Of a DNA stretch of 64,000 nt, positions 38,243 to 50,300 are shown piece by piece. How positions within the stretch are numbered: position 1 is the first letter of the stretch; each line of letters begins with the position of its first letter. Origin of the DNA: Patagioenas fasciata. Its lineage: Eukaryota > Chordata > Aves > Columbiformes > Columbidae. A model generated the notes under the pieces. The model searched no databases, was not told the origin of the DNA, and was given only the letters and a program-made list of their open reading frames with translations. Where the stretch lies: NCBI RefSeq assembly GCF_037038585.1, contig NC_092520.1, positions 2,199,001-2,263,000 of the forward strand, given 5' to 3'. Position numbers and translations under genes: made by a program.

Positions 38243-38545
38243 GAATCATCGAATCTCAGGATGGTTTGGGTTGGAACAGGTTGGTCCCAGCTCCCCCAGT
38301 GCCCCCTCTGCCATGACAGGGACATCTTCACCAGCTCAGGTTGCTCAGAGCCCCGTCCAGTCTGGCCTGGGATGTCTCCAGGGATGGTTCATCCACCACC
38401 TGTCTGCCCAACCTGGGCCAGGCTCTCACCACCCTCAGGGCAACAATTTCTTCCTCCTGTCCGGCCTGAATCTCCCTCCTTTAGTTTAAAACCATCACCC
38501 CTTGTCCTATGGCAACAAGCCCTGCTCAAAAGTCCCCCACGTCCC
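38243..38545 (-). mobile_element. CR1 LINE 3' fragment
   Basis: Starts cagaatcatcgaatctcagg and ends where the ACACCC array begins. Confidence 0.88.
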
Positions 38546-38549
38546 TCAC

Positions 38550-39507
38550 TACGCCTAAACACACCTCGGCTTGCACAGCCCATGCCCTTCACACCCCAAA
38601 ACACCGACACCCACGCACACCCCACACAAACACCCACACCCACAAACCCACTCCCCACACTGGCAGACACCCGCAGTGATGCACCCCCTGCACAAACACC
38701 CTCACACACCCCACATACACTTGCACCCACACACACCCCACACAAACACTCACGGACACACGCACACACCTCACAGACACCCACACTGTTGTACCCCCAC
38801 ACAAACACCTTCACACCCCACAAACACCCTCGCATACCACATGTACACCCACATCCATGTACCCCCACACCCATGTACCTCCACATACACCCTCACGCAC
38901 CCTCACACACACCCACATCCATGTATCCTGACATGACCAACCTCGCACACCCCATATACAACCACAATGATGCCCACCCCTCACAAACACCATCACACAC
39001 CCCAAATACACCCACAATGATGCACAGCCCCCACAGACACCCACACAAATACCCTCACACACCCCACATACACCCAAACCCATGTACCCCCAAACACCCA
39101 CATACATCCTCACACCCCCCACATACATCCACACCCATGTACCCCCTCACAAACACCCTCACACACCCCACAGACAGCCACAATGATGCACAACCCCCAC
39201 AAACACCTTCACACCTCCCACAGACACACCCACACACACCCCACACAAACACCCACGTATGCCCTCCCTCACACACCCCACACACCCCCACACAAACACC
39301 CTCACACAGCCCACAGACACCCACACAAACACCCTTACACACTCCACAGTCACCCACACCCACATACCCCCCACAAACACCCTCATACACACCCACAATG
39401 ATGCATAACCCACACAAACACCCCACACACACCCCACAGACATCCACACAAACACCCTCGCACACCCACAGACACCCACACCCCTGTATCCCCACACAAA
39501 TGCCCTC
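38550..39507. repeat. ACACCC-rich minisatellite, block 1
   Basis: Irregular units built from cccacacaaacaccctcaca and cacccaca on the + strand, about 960 nt. The long open frames (His/Pro/Thr) reflect low complexity, not coding. Confidence 0.92.
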
Positions 39508-39580
39508 ACAGGGACAGGAGTTGGACTGGATGATCCTTGTGGGTCCCTTCAAGCTCAGGACATTCCATGATTTATGATTT
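39505..39580 (+). mobile_element. CR1 LINE 3' tail fragment
   Basis: About 75 nt (ggagttggactggatgatcc to tccatgatttatgattt) immediately after the ACACCC array. Confidence 0.75.
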
Positions 39581-40067
39581 AGCAGAATAGTGATTGTTTG
39601 GTGTCTCACTAACAAACTACTAAGACCCTTCTCCAAGGAATTTATTTCTGTAAATATAAGCAGTTTCTGTAAGGGATGTAGAACAGCTCAGTAGCAAAAC
39701 ATGAAGAAAAGGGTTTGGTTTTAAGTCACTGGAATGTGATTGTTCGACATGTTGATGTATCTCAACTACATTAGTCACATCCAGGCGGAGACAAGTCTGT
39801 ATCCATAAGCGCACCACAGATACACATTTTGACATTATATTTCACTGCTGTGACCTAACAGGGAGAATTTCAAGGGTCTGCAACTACGAATATACATCAG
39901 CACTTGCTAATGGGGGTTCTGGTTTAAGTTTAGTAAGGTACTAACCAGTCAATTCACCCTATTGTAGAGCTTTGCTACGAGTACTAAGATCTCGTTGTGT
40001 TTAACCTTGAAGGCGACAGTGAGATGATTTCCCGCAGCAGATCTGGGAATCCACCTACCGACCTCAC

Positions 40068-40190
40068 CAAAACGATCACGAGTTAATTTAAAACTTCATG
40101 GATTTCCCTCTCTTAGACAGGCTCTGACTCTTTGGTGCAGCTCTGCAGAGGATTAAAACTTGAGGCAAGCTAATCCAAAATAGACGGAAT
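40068..40190 (-). other. XRRA1: Probable non-coding XRRA1 5' UTR exon
   Basis: 123 nt on the minus strand with a strong acceptor (tttcttacag) and donor (g/gtgagg), between the CpG promoter and the first coding exon. Any coding role is unlikely because the protein start already aligns at 37745. Inferred from splice signals only. Confidence 0.45.
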
Positions 40191-40578
40191 CTGTAAGAAA
40201 GAAAACATGTGAGACCCACCAGTTTTCTGTGTTTGTATACACTGCATTTCAGTAAAAACAGTAAAGCCATCTCTGTTCAAATGTTCCAGATCCTAAACGA
40301 CTGTGAAAATTTACCCTGAATCTTCAGTCCTAGGTAATTTAGATACATTTTTTCCCTTCTCCTTTGGTAATGTCCCTTTCCCAAAACCGTTAGTTATTAA
40401 CTTGATTTTATCTTTATCCTTTCTATAAACAGCGGCCCACATTTGCCCTGCTTCGAAAGGCATGTCGTAAACTGTGTGTTTAAGGCCTGACACTAGAAAT
40501 GTTGGACCTATTTCACACCTTCAGGTGGTCTGCAGATTTAAATTTGAAACCTTTCACGTTAGCTTAAAAGAAAGAATA

Positions 40579-40925
40579 ACCCCACGTACACCCACAATGA
40601 CGCACACCCCCCACAAACACCCTCACACAGCCCACAGACACCCGCTCCCCACAAACACCCTCACACACACCCCAAACACCCACAAACACCCTCACACAGC
40701 CCAATTATACCCATCCCCACCCCACACGAACACCCTCACACATTCCAAATACACTCACCCTCACTACACACACAAACGCGCTCACACATCGCACAGACAC
40801 CTTCACGCACCCCAAATACACCCACGTGTCCCCACACAAACAGCCATGGACACCCCCCACATCCCACTCGCATACACATACACCCCGTACACCCCCCCAC
40901 GACACCCCCCCACACACACCCCTCA
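40579..40925. repeat. ACACCC-rich minisatellite, block 2
   Basis: About 350 nt of the same unit family as block 1, separated from it by 1.07 kb that includes a probable XRRA1 5' UTR exon. Confidence 0.9.
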
Positions 40926-41043
40926 ACGACCATAGAGTTCACGGTCCTCCACGGCCCAGAGGAGGCCCGCACCCGTTTCCCCCTCACCCTCCCCGGCCCC
41001 CAGGCTGAAGCAGCCCAGCCGGGCAGCGCTGCCCGCCCCTCAC

Positions 41044-41160
41044 CCCACAGCCCGGGGGTCTCCCCAGCCGCTCTCCCGTCCCCGCACCACAGCCGCCTCC
41101 TCCTCCTCCTCCCCTCTACGACGCCTCATCGCCATAGCAACACCGAACGCGGGGGGGTGA
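41044..41160 (-). other. XRRA1: Probable first (non-coding) XRRA1 exon
   Basis: Minus-strand GC-rich segment ending in a consensus donor (g/gtgagg at 41043-41038), immediately divergent from SPCS2 exon 1. The upper boundary is a guess, as no start-site data exist. Confidence 0.4.
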
Positions 41161-41289
41161 GACGAACTACACTTCCCAGCGTGCACCGCGGCTGGGAGGG
41201 CGGGGTGGCGGCTTTTCCCGCCCGCCCGCTCCCGGCCAATCAGGAGCGAACAGATCGCCCGGCGGCGGGGGCGGAGGGCGGAGGACAAG
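41160..41289. promoter_or_regulatory. Bidirectional CpG promoter of XRRA1 and SPCS2
   Basis: GC-rich, TATA-less DNA between the divergent genes. It contains ACTACACTTCCCAGCGTGC at 41166-41184, a close match to the ZNF143/THAP11 (SBS-type) element, a CCAAT box at 41236-41240 (NF-Y type, ggCCAATcag) and GC boxes at about 41260-41280. A degenerate RFX X-box-like palindrome lies at 41128-41141. All are sequence matches read by eye. Confidence 0.7.
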
Positions 41290-41328
41290 ATGGCGGCCAA
41301 AGGCGGCAGGAGCGGGCTGCTCGATAAG
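41290..41328 (+). CDS. SPCS2: SPCS2 coding exon 1
   Basis: Encodes [13 protein letters not shown], then a gtaccg donor. It sits at the edge of the CpG island. Confidence 0.93.
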
Positions 41329-44300
41329 GTACCGCGGGCCACTCGGGGGGTTCCCCTTTCTGGAGGCACCGTCAGCCGCCTCAGCGGTGTCGGTAGAGCT
41401 GGGCGGAGCCTCGGCCACCCCGAGCTTGAGCGCCGATCACAACAACGCCTCGCAGAGGGGCATCTCCCGCATCAGGCGTGGGGCTGTGAGGGGAGGGAGA
41501 GAGGGGGGTCGGACTCTGCTCTCAAGGGACAAGCGATAGGACGAGGGGAAGCGGCCTCAAGTTGCACCAGGGGAGGTTGAGGTTGGATATTAGGGAAAAA
41601 TTCTTCACAGAAAGGGTTGTGAAGCAGCTGGAACAGGCTGCCCAGGGCAGTGGTGGAGCCACTGTGCTGCCATCCAGAGACCTGGACAGGCTGGAGAGTT
41701 GGGCGGCGAGAAATTGAATGAAATAGAACACGGGCAAGTGTAGAGTCTTGGATCTGGGCAGGAACAACCCCAGGTTCCAGTAAGTTGGGGAACGACCTAT
41801 GAGAGAGCAGTGTAGGGGAAAGGGAGCTGGGGGTCCTGGGGCCAGCAGGGTGAGCATGAGCCAGCACTGGGCCCTTGTGGCCAGGAAGCCAATGGTACCT
41901 GGGGTGGGTTAGAAGGGGGTGGTCAGTAGGTCAGAGAGGTTCTCCTGCCCCTCTGCTCTGCCCTGGGGAGACCACCCCTGGAATATTGTGTCCAGTTGTG
42001 GCCCCTCAGCTCCAGAAGGACAGGGAACTGCTGGAGAGAGTCCAGCGCAGCCACCAAGATGCTGACGGGAGTGGAGCATCTCCCGTGTGAGGAAAGGCTG
42101 AGGGAGCTGGGGCTCTGGAGCTGGAGAAGAGGACACTGAGGGGTGATCTCATTCATGGGGATCAATATGGAAAGGGGCAGTGTCAGGAGGATGGAGCCAG
42201 GCTCCAAGGGACAAGGGGCAATGGGTGCAAACTGGAACACAGGAGGTTCCACTTAAATTTGAGAAGAAACTTGTTCCTGGTGAGGGTGTCAGAGCCTGGC
42301 CCAGGCTGCCCAGGGAGGTTGTGGAGTCTCCTTCTCTGCAGACATTCAAACCCGCCTGGACACCTTCCTGTGGAACCTCAGCTGGGTGTTCCTGCTCCAT
42401 GGGGGGATTGCACTGGATGAGCTTTCCAGGTCCCTTCCAATCCCTCACATTCTGGGATTCTGTGACACCTTTAAAAGGTGTTTAGATGAGGTTCTCAGGG
42501 ACATGGTGTAATGTCAGAGTTAGGTTACGGTTGGACTCCACGATACTGAGGGTCTTTTGCAACCAAAATGATTCTGATCTATGGCAGAGGTGTCAGGTGG
42601 AGCCAGGTCGCATCTCACGGTTTTAAAGGAGCTTTTTTGTAAAGCGACTGTCACCTTGGGTCAGTTTTAAGTGGTCAGGTGTTTGTGGTGCAGCTCTTCA
42701 CAATATTGGGCAGTCTGGGAGTTGAAACTGAAGACCTGAAGGCATTTTTCTCCACGAGATGGAGTTACTTGTGTCTGTATTTCTGGTTGCAAAAGGGTAT
42801 GTTCAGAGCGGTGTGTTTGGCATCTTTCACAGAACTTCAAAATACACGTGGCTGCAATTGTAATCACTGTGATTTTCATTGATATATATATTTTTTTTTA
42901 TTTTCATAATGTCTAAAGAGTATCATTTTCTTGCATCTGTTTGAGATTAAATTATCCTTACTATCCCAAATAATTTGATATTTTTTTCTTTAGAACTGTA
43001 GAGTCAGTTGTTGAGCAAGTTCTTTAGGGGAACCCGTCCTAATGAAATATTTCTGGCTGCCTTCTGCAAATGCGCTCAGCTTTCAGTTTTGAAATGACAG
43101 CACTTTGTGGTTAAACACTGAGAGTTCTGCTCTCGAGGTGTTCCTGCTCCTCCTGCCACGTTCGGTGCATGCTGAGGGGTCGTTATTTCGGAATTAAAAG
43201 GAGTGTTCGGTGAGGGAAATAAGCTGTTGGTGCACAAGTTGAATCTTTTAGTGAGAAACCTTTTTCATCCGGGCTTCTACTTGAAGTACATACACGCGCT
43301 TGATAATGTTCTATTTTCTTTTCCCTCTGTCCCTGTGCTGATCATGGTGCCTTCGTTTCCTCCCCCTGGATGACTTAAATGAAATTGGATCATTTCTGTG
43401 AAATAAGGTGTATGTATTGCTGAGGTATCATCTGGAGAATTGTGGTCTTAGGTCCATAGTTTGGTAAATATTTGTTAAACAGGAAAAAAAAAAGGGTTAG
43501 CACTGGGGCTTTAATGTCTTAGGATGGGTTGCCTGTTCAGTGTGTCTTTTTGTAGTGAACTAGTAAATTAAATCAGGGTGAGTTTAGGGAGATTTGTGTT
43601 CTAACTGTCCTGCTTTTTGTCCTTCTCATGTTCTTTAAGCATTGGTGATAATCAAACAGCTCCTCCTGACCTCTCCCCACTTAACCAGGACACCCCTGAA
43701 TTCCCAGTGCTGCGCAGCAGCGGCCACCGTCCCCCAAACACCTCGAGATTTCACCCCTGGAGTGCAACACTAAGTTATTAACCACGCTCTGCTGCTAATA
43801 GAGTGAAACGTTCAAAGGTTTTGCAAACTCCAGGACTAAAACCACTTCCTGAACATCAACTGCTGCAACTGCCTTCCGCTTTTGTGCCCCAGAAGTTGCT
43901 CTTCGGGACCAGGGGTTGTTGGTTGTGAGTACACTCGGGTAACACTGTTATTTTGGGGAGAGTGAGGTCCAGAATTCCTTTCTCTGAGGGAGAGCTCATC
44001 GGAGCTCAGAGTGGCCTCACTGACTCGTTGCAGTTCGCTACAACTCTTCAAGAGGAAGAGGAGGGAACCAGTGTGTGGCGAGATGGCCCTGAGTTCTGCC
44101 CCTTGCAAATCCCGCTGCTGTTGGGCTTGAGCTGTACAACGTCACAGTTATTTTAGAATTTCGGGAGGGGTGGAGACCTGCGGTGTGTGCTGTGAGGGAG
44201 TCAACGTGCTTCATCTGCCGAGGCTCCTCCAGCCTTGCTTGGCTGCAACGTCACATGTCCCCGTTTGAAAAGCTTCCAATTTTAGGATTTAGGAACAGGA

Positions 44301-47300
44301 GGTTACGATCTTTTCATCTTTATAATAAAAAACACAGACTAGATGTGGAAACATTCCCCTCGAAGAGTATATATAGTTGACAGCAGCGTTCCTCTTGCAG
44401 TAGCAACAAATCTTTTTTTGTAGGGCTTGACTATTTATGTTTGCAATACCCAAAGTGCGCCATAAACTTCAAAGCAATATTCAAAGAGACAAGAAGATCT
44501 TCCAGGCTAAAATTGGATGTGATGTAAATGCGTCGATGGTAGCGGCGGAAGGAATAAGTTAAGTTTGTGGCGTGCCTTCTGAGATGCGAACACCTTGACA
44601 TTTCTCCCATAGGATTTTTCTTTGACTCCTGCTTATGAAAGAGCTTTGTGAAGAGATTTAAATGAAGGCGATGGCTTGATAAACGAGCCTTGCGAGCGCT
44701 CGGATAATGAGATGTCTCCTGTGGAAGCAAACACTTGTTTTTCTGTCCCTACTTTTGGAGTTAATGGCACAACATTCCACTGCTGCCATCCAGCTGCAGG
44801 CAGCATCTTCACTCGGATGTGAACAGCTGGGGCCCGTGTGTGCTTCTAGTGTCTGATCGGTTTTGCAGCTTCCCGATATTGCATTTCTGATTTTTATTCT
44901 TTGTTTTTAAGTAAGAGAACCACTGGCTGTGTTTCAGCCTTTGCTCTGAAGCCCTGTTCTTACACAGGTACGCTTTCCGGTACCAAATCCACTTCCTAGT
45001 TGCATCCTGTTCACAGTGTAGGATGTGTTCAGGACAAGTATCTTAACCTTTTGTTTGTTTTTTAAAATGCAGGAGTCAAATGACACACAAACTGAAAAAC
45101 TGCTTTGAACTAGTTGGGTTTTTTTTCATCCATTGGGGTTTAACTCTGAGCTTTTCTTTTGAAGCCTTTAGAGCTCACACCCAAAGTGCTGAAAATGAAT
45201 AACTGCTTGAAAAATACCATTCACTGACCAGAGGAACAGGGATCATTGAATCATGTAATGGTTTGGGTTGAAAGGACCTTCCCAGCTCCCCCAGTGCCAC
45301 CCCTGCCATGAGCAGGGACATCTTCACCAGCTCAGGTTGCTCAAAGCCCCGTCCAGCCTGGCCTGGGATGTCTCCAGCGATGGTTCATCCACCACGTCTC
45401 TGGCCAACCTGGGCCAGGCTCTCACCACCCTCAGGGCAACAATTTCTTCCTCCTGTCCAGCCTGAATCTCCCCTCCTTTAGTTTAAAACCATCACTCCTT
45501 GTCCTATGGCAACAGGCCCTGCTCAAAATCTGTCCCCGTCTTTCTTATGGGCACCTTTAAAGGCCGCACTAAGGTCTCCCCGGAGCTTCTGTTCTCCAGG
45601 CTGAACACCCCAACTCTCTCAGCCTGTCCTCCCAGCAGAGCTGTTCCAGCCTCCCATCATTCCTGGGGCTCCTCTGGCCCCTCTCCAGCAGGTCAGTGTG
45701 TGTCCTGTGCTGAGGACCCCAGAGCTGCAGGTGGGGTCTCGCCAACATTTGTATCTGCTGGGTTCCTGAGGACACCAGTGCAGTGTCACCTTCCTTCCCC
45801 ACCCCCACAGAAAAAACAGAGCTGTTCTACAAAGCTGAGACACAGGGACACTTTCCCTTCTGTTTTGGGGTGAGCGCTTGGTGGTCAGGGCCAAATTTCC
45901 ATCTCTCTTCCAAGTTGGCCATTGATCAAAGGTTTTACCCACCGTTGCATTGGTTTATAGACATCAGTGTATAGATGCCTGTATGTTTCTGTGCTTCATG
46001 GATGTTAATTGTTTTCTTTGAGCGCTTCCTTCTGCTCCTTCTTCCACGGCATTGATGCTCTGGGTACCAGTGCAGCATCCCAGCTTCTCCCCAGCCCTTT
46101 GGTCCTGCACATCAGCCTGGAAGGAGAGAAGTAGCAGCAGGTGCTGTACCCTATTAGAGAAATAACCTCAGGGGAACATCATGACCAAGGTAACAGGAGG
46201 GCTGAAGCTTTTCTTAGGCTGAAATCCCAAACCACAGATGTGTCAAGTTGCGCCAGGGGAGGCTGAGGTTGGATCTGGGGAACAATTTCTTCTCCAAAGG
46301 GCTGTGGGGCATTGGAACAGGCTGCCCAGGGCAGTGCTGGAGTCACCATCCCTGGAGGGCTGGACAGACAGAGATGAGGTTCTCAGGGACATGGGGCAGT
46401 GCCAGGGGTGGGGTAGCGGTTGGACTCGATGATCTTGAGGGTCTTTTCCAACCAGCATGATTCTGTGTCCCCATTACAAGATCCCCTCTGGCTTGAACCA
46501 CCCTGGGATTATCAAACCATTACAGTCCTGAAGCAGAACAGCCTCCGTCACACAGAAGCCCGAACAAGAACTGAAAAGCCACTCATTCCTTTGGGCAGTT
46601 TTTTTTCCCCAGCAACAGCTTTATTAAAAGAAAAAAAAAGTTACATGGGCTTTGCATCTCCCCCTGAAAGTGCTGGTTTTGTTAGAGATCGGTATCAGTT
46701 ATATATCCCTGATGTTATCTGGCAATTCCAGAATCAGGAGGTTTGGGACAGAGAACAAGAAGTGATGATTCAGTTCTGGCTCTGTCACGGGTTTCCTGGA
46801 TATACATTATTACAGTAGCGTCTCATAGATATTATTACAGCAACGCCTCGACTCGTTTTACATCCAGATTTTCCCCTCTCTGCAAATCCCTTCTGCAAGT
46901 GAAGTGTTACCAGTTCTGTGTTTCCAAGGTTCCTGTAAAATAGCTTTAAAATCTTCAGGTTTTTTTATTTTTAAAAACAACTGAGGCTTTAGTTTCATTT
47001 ATTTCTTGATTCCTGTGCTGTTCTGATTGGTATTTTCCAACTATTCTGTCTTCAAATATATCTAGAAAGCCGTTGGTTTTATTTGGGAGGAGAAGTTTTA
47101 GCACAAACCTCTATTCCATTCCCTCAGGCTTCAGGAGTTAAAACCATACATAATAAGATTGACAATGAGATTGTGCTTTAATACCAGGTAAAACATGCAG
47201 TTGCCAGTAGCAAAATCTCCAATATTGAATATTTAATCATAAAATCTATCACTCGAGTGATATCTTCTCAAGTATCTCTGGATTCTTGCTCTAATTTAGG

Positions 47301-50300
47301 AACAAGCTGGAGAAGGCTGTCGTGTTTTAAACTAAGGATTGTCTTGGTTTAGCCCTGGAAATATGGAAAACTTACTCAAAATATTTGCTGGGGTCTGATT
47401 TTTACTTCTTCAAAATGATTCGTTTAGTGGCTTTTGGAAGGAGAAAATAAAAATCACAAGTGTACTTAAAGGCAAATCTGATCTGTCCTGCAGTGGTTCC
47501 TCGTGGTATTAAAAACTTCTCATTCACTTTGTTCTTTATTATTTGTAAAAAGCAGCAGGGGGAAGGGTTGAGCAGCTATAAATATTGAGCTTTTTCAGGG
47601 ATTTTTATTGAGAACAAAACTAAGCTCTACCAGCCGAATCATGAGTACAAAAAATAACAGAATATTTCCATATCTGAGCTCAGCATTCAGTTTTTGGCGT
47701 ATCCAGTAGTGAATCCACCTGTGCTGCGTCTTGTATGTGTTTTACCAATCGATATTTTTAATCTTTAAAATATCAGGATTTTTCTAGTCCTTGATACTTT
47801 AATCTAAAAAACGTAGCCACGTAAAGTATTTTGTACCTTACACTAATGTGAGAGTTCTTTCCCAATTTTCTATGACTTTTAAATGCTTCTGGCTGTTGCT
47901 TTCGTCCCTTGTAAACCAGTCCCTGCATGTGCACGTACGGTGATGTTTATTGCGCCCCTAATAATTCATATTTACAGAGCCTGAAGGAGAATCGGGATTT
48001 CCCCTGCACGAGTGCGGAGCTAGTAAATCAGGTTTTACATCTTATTTTAAAATGATTTCATTCCTGCCAGAGAAGGGAAATGAGCTTTTGCGACAGGTAG
48101 AGAATAAATCCAACTTGTGAGCGTCAGGAGCGGGGAAATAATACGCGTGATGTTGAGAATTTGAACCAATGGCAGCTAAAAATTGGAGCTCAGCTCACTC
48201 AACTCTTTGAAATAATCGATGATTTAAAATACATGGGGCTCAATCTCACCTGTCTGTGGCTAAAAGAAATAGCATCACCAACAAATAATATCATTCAGAG
48301 GAAAATTAACCCTTTTGGAAAGCTGAGGTGTATCTGAGATTCATTATTGATGAAGGATCCGCTTTTGAGCAAAAACCTGAATATCGAAGAGTGAATATAA
48401 ATCTGAATATAGAAGAATCTTTTGGTTTCATTCTGGAAGATGGTCTCACCGAAACTTCATTTCTTGTTCATGCCTTTATTTTCTCGTGTTGCAGGTGCCT
48501 TGAAATGTTCCTGCTGTCATTAACCCCTCAAAATTCAGTGTCTAACAGTTTGGCTGAAAAACTAGAATATATTCAAAAACAAGAATTAAATCATAAGTGA
48601 TGCTTTCTGTGGATGGAAGCGGGAGCAGCAAACACAGAATCAAATTTACAGTAAAACTGATGTAAAAGTAACTTCAATAAATATTTCCAGTAGTCATGAC
48701 AAAATGTATAAGCTTAAATTTGCAAGAAAAATGCGGTTTTTGGCGCAATAAAGCTGCATATCAGGCCTCGGATTCCGTCTCTGGTCAGGTTTTCCCAAAC
48801 AGTTTGACGTTTTTTGGGTTGTTTCCTGTCTTTGTGCTCACGACAGGGGAAAACAACATATTAAAAGGGAAGACTAACCTGTGCTAAATTCTCTTAACAC
48901 CGTTTGGTTTCCGTTGCAGTGGAAGATCGACGACAAACCCGTCAAAATCGACAAATGGGACGGTTCAGCTGTCAAAAATTCCTTGGATGATTCTGCCAAA
49001 AAAGTACGTTCTGTGACCGTTGATTCCTCCCCCTTGGGAAACGCTTGGTTCCCTTAGATTTCTACATTTCATTTTAAAAATCTGTCAAATATTTGGTTTG
49101 ATTGTAAAGAAACCGTAACGGTTGGACTCAATCTTAAAGACTTTTTCCAACCAAAATGATTTATGATTCTCTCTCTTGCAATTCCCGTGGCTAAAGCAGA
49201 GGTTGGGCTTAGAGCATCAGCAACTATTGCCGTGTGTGATACAGACATTAATTCTTTATAATGCTTTTCTCAGTTTACCAATATAATTAAGGTTATTTTA
49301 TCAAAATATTATCCAGGAGGGGTTTGTAAAATGTCTGAAAACCCCCAAATAAACCCGTCTGTGTGTTTCTCCCACAGGTTCTCCTGGAAAAGTACAAATA
49401 CGTGGAAAATTTCCGTTTGATCGACGGCCGCCTCATCATCTGCACAATCTCCTGTCTCTTCGCCATCGTGGCCCTGATTTGGGATTATCTGCACCCCTTC
49501 CCCGAGTCCAAACCCGTGCTCGCCTTTTGTGTCGTATCATATCCTTTCCAGATATTTGAGTTTACACCAAAAGGGTTTTATTTTCCTCGCACAAAACCCT
49601 TCTCTGTATTCCCATTTTCAGGCCTGTGGGTATTTTACTTCCTGTGATGTGGAGATCAGCTGATAATTAAATAGTTTTTATGTGAGGATAAAAGAAATAA
49701 ATCAGCTGATCTGCTTTTGAGGTGAATTCCCAGATCTCAGACTCCTCCGCTTTGGGCTGTTAATCTCAAACTGAAGATCAGCCCTTGAAAGCTTTAGGGG
49801 CTTTTTTCTCTGCGTTTCAGTTATTATTTTGATTTTGCCTTTGGCGTAATTACAGAGACGTCTGTTCTTTCCTAATATGAGAACTCAGGTGCCGAGAGTG
49901 ACAAGTAAAACACATAACTCTTCATCACAGACACCCATGGAGGTTTTACAACCTAAATATCAGTGATAGTTGAGCGGAGCTTTCCAAGAGTTGCTCCCAG
50001 GCCTAATTTTGAGGGTGATTTTGATGGTACTGGGAGCCTGGAAACTTGTTGCTGGCCTGGGAGTCATTGGAACAGTCAGGGCCACATGGGCAATGATTTT
50101 ATTATTCCAGGCTACAGTTTTTTGGTTGGTTTTCAGCACAAATGTGGTGATAATTTGTCTTGCAGCACTACAAATTATATGATTCCCCAAATAATCCCAG
50201 AGCGTCAGGGGTTGGAAGGGACCTGGAAAGCTCATCCAGTGCAATCCCCCCATGGAGCAGGAACACCCAGCTGAGGTTCCACAGGAAGGTGTCCAGGCGG

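Larger units (their letters stand above)
41329..48919 (+). other. SPCS2 intron 1
   Basis: 7.6 kb GT-AG intron holding a nested CR1 pair (41500-42580) and CR1 copies at 45243-45745 and 46240-46470. Apart from those, 42600-45240 and 46480-48900 are AT-rich, with homopolymer and TA tracts (near 42885, 43480 and 46600). I see no gene there. Confidence 0.8.

Noticed and set aside
38261-39577. 438-residue His/Pro/Thr frame
   Set aside because: It starts inside a CR1 fragment and runs through the ACACCC array; low-complexity artefact.
48340-48400. TGATGAA ... CTGA resembling box C/D snoRNA boxes in SPCS2 intron 1
   Set aside because: Spacing is too short and no terminal stem or guide element is evident.
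48328-48600. 90-residue frame before SPCS2 exon 2, with a gttgcag acceptor-like site near 48494
   Set aside because: Not similar to SPCS2 or any family I recognise, and not needed to complete the conserved protein.
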